Below, piece by piece: positions 1 through 5,128 of a stretch of DNA of 5,128 bases. The stretch's first letter is position 1, and each line of letters opens with the position of its first letter. The notes under the pieces were generated by a model that was not told where the DNA came from, searched no databases, and saw only the letters and a list, made by a program, of their open reading frames with translations. A program made the translations under genes and the position numbers. The stretch is from Deltaproteobacteria bacterium (GTDB lineage Bacteria; Myxococcota_A; UBA9160; JAFDET01), in NCBI GenBank assembly GCA_019310195.1, contig JAFDET010000261.1, positions 1 to 5,128 of the forward strand, in the 5' to 3' direction.

Positions 1-1
1 C

Positions 2-304
2 AAGCTGAACCGGCGCCTGTGCCTGGCCGCCGGCCAGCACGGTTGGACCTACGTCGCCCCGCGCGACGAGTTCAAGAGCCACGGCTGGTGCGCGGACCCC
101 ATCGACTTGCAGGGCAACTGGATCAACACCGTCCTCCAGTCCGCAGCCAAGCAGGGAACTCACCGCGGCACCATGCACCCCACCCGGGACGGCCACAGCG
201 CCGTCTCCGAGAAGATCGAAGCCCGGCTGACGACGCTCCTCAACAACGGCGCGCCCACCTCGGACCCCTGTCCCAACGAGCCGGTCAGCGCACCCCCGCC
301 GTAG
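2..304 (+). CDS. SGNH/GDSL-type hydrolase, C-terminal fragment (5' end outside window)
   Basis: The frame is open from the window edge to the TAG at 302-304, giving 100 residues of a longer protein. Two stretches resemble the end of SGNH/GDSL esterases, a family of serine hydrolases acting on ester bonds in lipids or sugars. The first is F-K-S-H-G-W-C-A-D (fragment residues 24-32) followed by W-I (40-41). The second is M-H-P-T-R-D-G-H (58-65), matching the family's last block, where the His of the HP pair (H59) is catalytic. The Asp often found three residues before that His is not present; G56 is there instead. The tail after residue 80 is polar and proline-rich, with no domain. The Ser nucleophile and any signal peptide lie upstream of the window. 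Cys7 and Cys30 could form a disulfide if the protein is exported, which is inference. It has no visible functional link to the downstream genes. The family call is from short motifs only. Confidence 0.6.
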   Translation, partial: KLNRRLCLAAGQHGWTYVAPRDEFKSHGWCADPIDLQGNWINTVLQSAAKQGTHRGTMHPTRDGHSAVSEKIEARLTTLLNNGAPTSDPCPNEPVSAPPP

Positions 305-348
305 GCTCGGCTCCGGATCCTGCGCGGCGACCAGCCCACCAGGACTGC

Positions 349-388
349 CCCTCCGTGCAACGCTGCAGGAACGTCCCTGTGTGCAACG
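349..388. repeat. Direct repeat CCCTNNGTGCAACG, two copies, 26-bp period
   Basis: Copies lie at 349-362 and 375-388 and are identical except for two central bases (CC versus GT). The core TGCAAC occurs a third time at 471-476, inside GTTGTCTGCAAC, where GTTG and CAAC form a short inverted repeat. Between the first two copies is CAGGAACGTCCCTG (366-379), palindromic at 6 of 7 base pairs. Repeated short words upstream of a start codon can be binding sites for a regulator. No family is recognised, and chance is not excluded. Confidence 0.4.
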
Positions 389-465
389 GCGCTGGGGCGA
401 ACTGTCACAGCCCGTGGCCCTCGAAGCCCACGAGAGCCGCGCTGGTGGCACGGCGCGCGGGCACG

Positions 466-494
466 TTGTCTGCAACTGAAAAAGTGCATAGAAC
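466..494 (+). promoter_or_regulatory. Candidate sigma70-type promoter for the CBS-fdh unit
   Basis: TTGTCT (466-471) matches 4 of 6 bases of the -35 consensus. TAGAAC (489-494) matches 4 of 6 of the -10 consensus, including the important second A. The spacer is the ideal 17 bp, and it contains the A-rich run at 479-483. Transcription would start near 501, giving a leader of about 20 nt before the ATG at 522. The -35 hexamer overlaps GTTGTCTGCAAC (465-476), so a protein binding there could repress. The prediction is from sequence matching only, and promoter consensus differs in high-GC bacteria. Confidence 0.35.
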
Positions 495-511
495 GCCATC
501 CAAGAGAAGTC

Positions 512-517
512 GGGAGG
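512..517 (+). promoter_or_regulatory. Ribosome binding site GGGAGG for the CBS gene
   Basis: GGGAGG lies four bases before the ATG at 522. It is the strongest Shine-Dalgarno match in the leader. It supports 522, rather than the in-frame downstream GTG at 607, as the original start of the CBS gene. Confidence 0.65.
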
Positions 518-521
518 ACGC

Positions 522-963
522 ATGGGAGTGCAGACCACGCCTGTGATCGACATCGCCCGCAAGGACTTCGTCTCGGTGGATCCCAAGGAGCGCGTCCAAG
601 GAGCGCGTGGACTTCGCCGAGCGACTCTTCGAGATCGGCAAGTTCCGTCACCTGCCGGTGGTGGAGGAAGGCCGCCTGGTCGGCATCCTGTCCACGCGCG
701 ATGTGATGGAGGCGGCGCTGACCAAGCTGATGGACTTCGATCCAGGTCACCGCAAGGCCTTCCTGCACTCCATCGACGTGTCGGAGGTGATGAGCCGGGA
801 GGTGACCACGGTGCGCCCGGAGACGCCGCTCTCCGAGGCCGCGCTGCGCATGGTTCAGGAGCAGATCGGCTGCCTGCCGGTGGTGGACAAGAGCGGCCAC
901 GTGCTGGGCCTGGTGACCGAGACGGATCTGCTGCGAGCGGCCTACCTGGGGCCGCGCGACTAG
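522..963 (+). pseudogene. Two-CBS-domain protein gene, frameshifted by a 13-bp tandem duplication
   Basis: Translation from ATG 522 gives 24-25 residues that look like the start of a CBS domain (V-S-V-D-P-K-E-R-V), then leaves frame. The rest of the protein is in the +1 frame from 607 to the TAG at 961-963. Removing one copy of the repeat at 583-608 joins the two parts into 142 residues, normal for a stand-alone CBS pair. In restored numbering, CBS1 is about residues 8-62 with R-H-L-P-V-V (38-43) and G-I-L-S-T-R-D (50-56). CBS2 is about 80-138 with C-L-P-V-V and G-L-V-T-E-T-D (125-131). Both G-h-x-S/T-x-x-D motifs match the ribose-phosphate site that CBS pairs use to bind AMP, ADP, ATP or related ligands. 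As written, ribosomes from 522 would run out of frame to a stop at 1680-1682. A shorter protein could start at GTG 607 (118 aa, AAGGAG three bases upstream) but would lack the first strand of CBS1. The gene ends 21 nt before the flavin subunit gene, so the same transcript is likely. A sequencing or assembly error is possible. Confidence 0.8.
583..608 (+). repeat. Perfect 13-bp tandem duplication (CCAAGGAGCGCGT x2)
   Basis: Copy one is 583-595 and copy two is 596-608. The match ends exactly at both sides: 582 is C where 595 is T, and 609 is G where 596 is C. Thirteen is not a multiple of three, so the second copy shifts the CBS frame by +1. With one copy, the reading is D-P-K-E-R-V-D-F-A-E-R, a normal CBS sequence. 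Tandem duplications of this size arise by replication slippage and can revert the same way. Confidence 0.95.
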
Positions 964-984
964 GCGCGGGGCGAGGCCGAGACG

Positions 985-2460
985 GTGGAACTCGTGAGGC
1001 GCCAATCCGAAGCCGAGGAGCGGGGCGTGGCATCGTTCTTCGCGGAGCCGCGCGCGGACCCGGACCGCCCGCGCGTGTGCCACGGCACCGCCTGCGGCTT
1101 GGCCGGCGCAACGCCCGAGCCCGGGGAGCGCGGCGCCTACTGTCTGGGCTACTGCGACCGCGGGCCGGCGAGCCTGGACGCGGCGGGCTGCGCCCGCGGC
1201 CCCGACCAGCGCGAGCTGGATCCGCAGCCCGCGATTCGCGCCCTGGGTCCGGCGCTGGTGACCGCACGCGTCGCCGCGGGCGACTGCTCCGGGCTCGAGG
1301 CGGCCCGGGCCGCCGGCGTGTGGCAGACCCTGGAGCAGGCGGTGATGCGCCCCGCCCGCGACGTGCTGGACGCCATGATCGCCTCGGGCGAGCGCGGCCG
1401 TGGCGGCGCCGGCTTCCCCACCGGCCGCAAGTGGCAGGCCTGCGCCTCGGCCGCGGGGCCCAAGGTGGTGGTTGCCAACGGCGACGAGGGCGATCCCGGC
1501 TCCTTCGTCGACCGCGTGCTGATGGAGCTGGACTCCCATGCGGTGCTCGAGGGCCTGGCGCTGTGCGCCTTCGCGGTGGGCGCCGAGGAAGGGATGGTCT
1601 ACGTGCGCGGCGAGTACCCGCGCGCAGCCGAGCGCATGGAGCGCGCGGTGAACGAGGCGCGCCGCGCGGGCTGGCTGGGTGAAGCGCTGGAGGGGAGCGG
1701 GTTCCGCTTCGACGTGCAGGTGCGCCGCGGGCGCGGCAGCTACGTGTGCGGCGAGGAGACCGCGCTCCTCAACGCTCTGGAAGGCCGGCGGGGCGAGGTG
1801 CGGCTGCGCCCGCCCTACCCCACCGAGTCCGGGCTCGACGGGCTCCCGACCGTGGTGAACAACGTGGAGACCCTGGTCAACGTGCCGTGGATCGTGGGCC
1901 GGGGCGCCGAGGCCTACGCGGCGCTGGGCACCCACGCGTCGTCGGGCACCAAGGCGCTGTGCCTGGCGCGCGGTTTCGCGCGGCCCGGAATCATGGAGGT
2001 GCCGTTCGGGACCTCGCTGCGTCAGGTGGTGGAGGGGCACGGCGGCGGCGGGCGCGACGGGCGCGCCATCCGCGCCCTCTGCCTGGGCGGCCCCATGGGC
2101 AGCGTAGCGCTACCCGGGAACTGGGATGTGCCCGTCTGCTACGCGGCCATGCGCGAGCACGGCCTCGAGCTGGGCCACGGCGGAATCGTTCCGGTCCTGG
2201 AGGGAGACGACCCTCGCGCCCTGCTGCACCACTGGCTCGGCTTCTTCGCCGACGAGTCGTGCGGCAAGTGCGCGCCCTGCGGCCTGGGCTCGCGCCGGGC
2301 CCTGGCCATGCTGGAAGCCGGCGCCGCACGCCGCGACCTGGAAGCGCTGCTGGAGGTGATCGCCGCCGCAAGCTTGTGCGCCTTCGGACAGCGCCTGCCG
2401 GCCACCGTGCAAGAGCTCCTGGTCGGGTTCGGCGACGAGATCTTCGGAGGTCCGGCGTGA
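985..2460 (+). CDS. fdhB: NAD-linked formate dehydrogenase, FMN/NADH-binding beta subunit (NuoF/HydB-like)
   Basis: This 491-residue cytoplasmic flavoprotein is expected to take electrons from the catalytic subunit and reduce NAD+ at FMN. Residues 32-57 hold C-x4-C-x15-C-x3-C (C32, C37, C53, C57), resembling the thioredoxin-like [2Fe-2S] motif of NuoE but much shorter. The NuoF core follows: G-R-G-G-A-G-F-P-T-G-R-K-W (138-150), the FMN/NADH glycine-rich loop; N-G-D-E-G-D-P-G (165-172); C-G-E-E-T (255-259); and P-T-V-V-N-N-V-E-T near 290. The C-terminal [4Fe-4S] site is C426-x2-C429-x2-C432 plus C465. The G-D-E-G-D-P-G form and the following H-A-V-L-E-G are like HydB/HymB/HndC and related formate dehydrogenase beta subunits rather than complex I NuoF, but the extra C-terminal ferredoxin domain of HydB is absent. 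E258 is retained; in complex I NuoF this glutamate is linked to preference for NADH over NADPH. GTG 985 is used because it is the first in-frame start after the upstream stop. The RBS there is weak, and GTG 994 is possible. The end overlaps the next gene by 4 nt. Naming (fdhB, fdsB, nuoF) varies. Confidence 0.9.
   Translation: MELVRRQSEAEERGVASFFAEPRADPDRPRVCHGTACGLAGATPEPGERGAYCLGYCDRGPASLDAAGCARGPDQRELDPQPAIRALGPALVTARVAAGDCSGLEAARAAGVWQTLEQAVMRPARDVLDAMIASGERGRGGAGFPTGRKWQACASAAGPKVVVANGDEGDPGSFVDRVLMELDSHAVLEGLALCAFAVGAEEGMVYVRGEYPRAAERMERAVNEARRAGWLGEALEGSGFRFDVQVRRGRGSYVCGEETALLNALEGRRGEVRLRPPYPTESGLDGLPTVVNNVETLVNVPWIVGRGAEAYAALGTHASSGTKALCLARGFARPGIMEVPFGTSLRQVVEGHGGGGRDGRAIRALCLGGPMGSVALPGNWDVPVCYAAMREHGLELGHGGIVPVLEGDDPRALLHHWLGFFADESCGKCAPCGLGSRRALAMLEAGAARRDLEALLEVIAAASLCAFGQRLPATVQELLVGFGDEIFGGPA
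2446..2450 (+). promoter_or_regulatory. Ribosome binding site GGAGG setting the GTG start of fdhA
   Basis: GGAGG sits six bases before GTG 2457, inside the last codons of the flavin subunit gene. The GTG shares bases with the TGA stop (GTGA). This arrangement indicates translational coupling of the two subunits, and it fixes the start of the large subunit even though it is not an ATG. Confidence 0.75.
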
Positions 2461-5128
2461 CCGCCACCGCCACCATCGACGGCCGGCGCGTCGCGGTGCG
2501 CGAGAACGACACGATCCTGTCGGCAGCGCGGCGCGCGGGGATCCCGATCCCCACGCTCTGCCACGTCCAGGGGCTTGCGGCCGAGGGCGGCTGCCGCCTA
2601 TGCGTGGTCGACGTGGAGGGCGCCGAGCGTCCCCAGGCTGCGTGCCACACCCCGCTGGAGCCGGGCACCGAGGTGCGCACGGACACGCCGGCCCTGTCCG
2701 CGCTGCGCCGCAACGTGCTTCAGCTGGTGGTGGATGAGCACCCCGACGCCGGCTTCACCGCGAACCCCGACGGCACGCCGCTGGAGCGACTGATGGCCGA
2801 GCTGGGCGTTGTGGGCCGCGGCCCGCGACGCGACCCCATTGCCGTCGACGCCAGCCACCCCTACCTGCGCTTCGAGCGCGCACGCTGCATCACCTGCCGG
2901 CGCTGCCTGCTGGCCTGCTCGGAGCTCCAGGGCCAGGACGTCTACGCGGTGGAGAACCGGGGCGCCGAGTCGCGGCTGGTGTTCGGCGGCAGCGAGGTGT
3001 TCGCCGAGAGCCCCTGCGTGGCGTGCGGCGCCTGCGTGGATCTGTGCCCCAGCGGGGCGCTCTCGGACCGCGACCGCGAGGACGGACGCGCGGGCTACCG
3101 CACCACGCGCAGCACCCGCACCACCTGCGGCTACTGCGGCGTGGGCTGTCAGCTGGACGTGGAGACGAACGGCAAACGGATCCTGCGCATCGCGGGCACG
3201 CCCGAGGCGGCCGTGAACCGCGGCCACCTGTGCGTGAAGGGCCGTTACTCCCACGCCTGGCAGTCCTCGCAAGACCGGCTGAAGCGTCCCATGCTGCGCA
3301 CCGGCAGCGACTGGCACGAGCTGACCTGGCCCGAGGCCATGGGCTGGACGACCCAGCGCCTGAACGAGATCCGGGAAGCCCACGGCCCGGACGCGCTGGG
3401 CGTGTTCACCTCGTCGCGCTCCACCAACGAGGCCGCCTACCTGCTGCAGAAGCTCTTCCGCACGGTGATCGGAACCAACAACGTCGACTGTTGCGCACGC
3501 GTGTGCCACTCCTCGACGGCGCTGGCGTTGCAGCGGGTCACCGGCACCGGCGCGGCGTCCGCCTCGTACACGGACCTGGAGCGCGCCTCGTGCATCGTGG
3601 TGGCAGGCGCGAACCCGACCGAGGCGCACCCGGTGCTGGGCGCGCGCATCAAGCGCGCGCGCCGGCGCGGCGCCGCACTGGTGGTGATCGACCCGCGCCG
3701 CATCGAGCTGGCCGAGGACGCCGACGTGCACCTGGCGCTGCGCCCGGGCACCAACGTGGCGCTCTTCAACGCCCTGGCCAAGGTGCTGCTGGACGAGGGC
3801 GCCATCGACCGGCGCTACGTCGAGGAGCGGCTCGAGGGCTTCGAGGACTTCGCGGAGTTCCTCGGGGGTGTGGACCTGGAGAAGAACGCGCGCCTCTGCG
3901 GCGTGGACCTCGCCTCGATCCTGGCGGCGGCGCGCCGCATGTCGGCCAGCGGCCCGCCGCTCTTCGTGCACGGCCTGGGGCTCTCGGAGCTGACCCAGGG
4001 CACGGCGTCGGTGATGGCCCTGTGCAACCTGGGCATGCTGCTGGGGTCCATCGGGCGCCCGGGCGCGGGGATGCTGCCGCTGCGCGGCCAGAACAACGTG
4101 CAGGGCAACGCCGACATGGGCGCCATGCCCGGCCAGCTGACCGGCTACCAGACCCTCACCGATCCCGAGCTGCGCGACCGGCTGGCCACGCTCTGGGGCT
4201 CGCTGCCGCCCGAGAAGCCCGGGCTGACGATCCCCGAGATGCTGGAGGCCGCGCAGAGCGGACAGATCCGCGGGCTCTGGATCCAGGGCGAGGACGTCGC
4301 CCAGAGCGATCCCAACGAGCGCCAGGTGCTCGAGGCGCTGCGCCGCCTGGATCTCCTGATCGTGCAGGAGCTCTTCTTCACCGAGACCGCGCGCCACGCC
4401 CACCTGGTGCTGCCCGCCGCGTCGGTCTTCGAGCAGGAGGGCACCTTCACCAACGGCGAGCGCCGCATCCAGCGGGTGCGCCGCGCGCTGCCGCCGCCGG
4501 GCGACGCGCTGCCGGACTGGCAGGTGGCGCGGGACGTGGCCAACGCCATGGGCGCCAACTGGCACTACGCCTCCGCCTCCCGGGTCATGGACGAGATCGC
4601 CTGGGTGGCGCCGCAACTCTTCGGCGGCGTGAGCTTCGCGCGGCTGGAGCCCAACGGACTCCAGTGGCCGTGCCCGACCGCGGACCACGCCGGCACCGAG
4701 TGCGTGCACGCCGACGGCTTCCTGCGCGGGCGCGGCAGCCTGGTGGCGGTGGAGTACGAGCCCAGCCCCGAGGACGCGGTAGAGGGCTACCCCTACTGCC
4801 TGGTCACCGGCCGCGTGCTGGACCACTACAACGTCGGCAGCATGACCCGCCGCACGCCCAACGTGGAGCTCGAGCCCGACGACCGCCTGGAGATCCACCC
4901 CGACGACGCGAAGCGGGAGGGCATCGCCGACGGCGCAGCGGTCTCGCTGGAGAGCCGCTGGGGCGCGGCGTGCGTGCCCGCGCGAATCACCAGCCGCGTG
5001 CGCCCCGGCACGCTCTTCCTCTCGTTCCACTTCCCCGAGACTCACGCCAACCGGCTCACCGGCTCCCAGCGCGACCCGGAATCGAACTGTCCCGAGTACA
5101 AGGTGACGGCCGTGCGCATCGCGGCCGC
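2457..5128 (+). CDS. fdhA: Formate dehydrogenase catalytic subunit, Cys-type Mo/W-bis-MGD enzyme (3' end outside window)
   Basis: An open frame of 890 codons runs off the window. The predicted reaction is formate + NAD+ to CO2 + NADH with the upstream flavin subunit, possibly reversible, in the cytoplasm (no Tat or other signal peptide). In order: a NuoG-like [2Fe-2S] domain with C35, C46, C49, C63; a relic of the His(Cys)3 region with H95 but no cysteines; two ferredoxin-type [4Fe-4S] motifs (C144/147/150/154 and C187/190/193/197); the [4Fe-4S] motif next to the active site (C224, C227, C231, C259) followed by V-K-G with K261; the molybdopterin catalytic domain; and the molydopterin-binding C-terminal domain from about 778. 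Active-site residues are C350 and H351 in C-C-A-R-V-C-H, and R543 in R-G-Q-N-N-V-Q-G. The 193-residue distance from C350 to R543 equals that of E. coli FdhF Sec140 to Arg333. The codon at 350 is TGC, so no selenocysteine is needed. The visible C-terminus (C-P-E-Y-K-V-T-A-V-R-I) is near the usual family end, so few residues are missing. Any fdhD, fdsG-like or maturation gene would be downstream, outside the window. Formate specificity is inferred from motifs. Confidence 0.92.
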   Translation, partial: MTATATIDGRRVAVRENDTILSAARRAGIPIPTLCHVQGLAAEGGCRLCVVDVEGAERPQAACHTPLEPGTEVRTDTPALSALRRNVLQLVVDEHPDAGFTANPDGTPLERLMAELGVVGRGPRRDPIAVDASHPYLRFERARCITCRRCLLACSELQGQDVYAVENRGAESRLVFGGSEVFAESPCVACGACVDLCPSGALSDRDREDGRAGYRTTRSTRTTCGYCGVGCQLDVETNGKRILRIAGTPEAAVNRGHLCVKGRYSHAWQSSQDRLKRPMLRTGSDWHELTWPEAMGWTTQRLNEIREAHGPDALGVFTSSRSTNEAAYLLQKLFRTVIGTNNVDCCARVCHSSTALALQRVTGTGAASASYTDLERASCIVVAGANPTEAHPVLGARIKRARRRGAALVVIDPRRIELAEDADVHLALRPGTNVALFNALAKVLLDEGAIDRRYVEERLEGFEDFAEFLGGVDLEKNARLCGVDLASILAAARRMSASGPPLFVHGLGLSELTQGTASVMALCNLGMLLGSIGRPGAGMLPLRGQNNVQGNADMGAMPGQLTGYQTLTDPELRDRLATLWGSLPPEKPGLTIPEMLEAAQSGQIRGLWIQGEDVAQSDPNERQVLEALRRLDLLIVQELFFTETARHAHLVLPAASVFEQEGTFTNGERRIQRVRRALPPPGDALPDWQVARDVANAMGANWHYASASRVMDEIAWVAPQLFGGVSFARLEPNGLQWPCPTADHAGTECVHADGFLRGRGSLVAVEYEPSPEDAVEGYPYCLVTGRVLDHYNVGSMTRRTPNVELEPDDRLEIHPDDAKREGIADGAAVSLESRWGAACVPARITSRVRPGTLFLSFHFPETHANRLTGSQRDPESNCPEYKVTAVRIAA

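Larger units (their letters stand above)
305..521. other. Intergenic region between the hydrolase and the CBS/formate dehydrogenase unit
   Basis: This is 217 bp without a credible gene. It holds two direct copies of CCCTNNGTGCAACG (349-362, 375-388), a 14-bp quasi-palindrome between and partly overlapping them (366-379), a short CTGTCACAG palindrome (402-410), and the only A-rich patch nearby (475-494). I found no strong GC hairpin followed by a T run after the hydrolase stop, so no rho-independent terminator is called. The open frame running through it on the + strand (19-546) has low-complexity Arg/Pro/Ala content typical of an out-of-frame reading in GC-rich DNA. Confidence 0.6.

Noticed and set aside
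366..379. Hairpin CAGGAACGTCCCTG as a terminator of the hydrolase gene
   Set aside because: The arms are short (6 of 7 pairs with almost no loop) and no T run follows, so it is better treated as a possible protein-binding palindrome.
446..462. Possible sigma54 promoter starting at TGGCAC (446-451)
   Set aside because: The -12 element is absent: the expected TTGC reads GCGG, and the nearest GC is two bases out of register with the -24 GG.
1492..1509. D170 and V175 in place of the Glu and Lys of complex I NuoF (E-P-G, F-K-D-R)
   Set aside because: This is not a damaged NADH site: G-D-E-G-D-P-G with a non-Lys residue before D-R is, as far as I know, normal in HydB/HymB-type subunits.
522..1682. 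386-codon plus-strand frame from ATG 522 taken as one protein
   Set aside because: Only the first 24-25 residues resemble a protein family. After the 13-bp duplication it is Gly/Arg/Ala-rich out-of-frame reading through the CBS and flavin subunit genes.
160..2040. 626-codon open frame on the minus strand opposite the CBS and flavin subunit genes
   Set aside because: It spans three unrelated plus-strand units including the intergenic region, shows biased low-complexity composition and has no recognisable motif.
2598..5045. 815-codon open frame on the minus strand opposite fdhA
   Set aside because: Its translation is rich in His, Arg, Ala, Gly and Val with no domain pattern, and it lies antisense to a gene with complete Fe-S and catalytic motifs. 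Long antisense frames are common in GC-rich coding DNA because G/C third positions suppress stop codons.

Overview
The window is very GC-rich (by eye around 70% G+C, with G or C at most third codon positions). Its genes all lie on the + strand and look like ordinary bacterial chromosome. Candidates include Myxococcota or other former Deltaproteobacteria, Actinomycetota and similar high-GC lineages. No marker here decides among them, so I leave the taxon open.

Layout: (1) positions 2-304 hold the last 100 codons of a gene whose product resembles the C-terminus of an SGNH/GDSL hydrolase. (2) Positions 305-521 are non-coding. They carry two copies of CCCTNNGTGCAACG 26 bp apart, a small quasi-palindrome, and a plausible sigma70-type promoter (466-494) just before a clear Shine-Dalgarno. 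(3) Positions 522-963 are a gene for a small protein made of two CBS domains. It is broken by a perfect 13-bp tandem duplication at 583-608, and deleting one copy restores a clean 142-residue protein. (4) Positions 985-2460 encode a 491-residue NuoF/HydB-like flavin and NADH-binding subunit with an unusually compact [2Fe-2S] motif at its N-terminus. (5) From 2457 to the window end runs a molybdenum- or tungsten-containing formate dehydrogenase catalytic subunit. It has 890 codons in view and lacks only its last residues. It overlaps the flavin subunit gene by 4 nt.

Working model: genes 3-5 form one transcription unit. The large subunit oxidises formate (or reduces CO2) at a Cys-ligated bis-molybdopterin site, with C350/H351/R543 at the same spacing as the E. 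coli FdhF triad. Electrons pass through its Fe-S clusters to the FMN subunit, which reduces NAD+. The CBS protein is a candidate adenine-nucleotide sensor for this enzyme or operon, but as written its frame is broken.

The points most worth following up are the frame-breaking 13-bp duplication, the loss of all three cysteines of the His(Cys)3 [4Fe-4S] site in the catalytic subunit, and the shortened NuoE-like motif in the flavin subunit. I see no mobile element, CRISPR array, tRNA or rRNA. I cannot claim a wholly new system; the core is a recognisable NAD-linked formate dehydrogenase in an unusual configuration.
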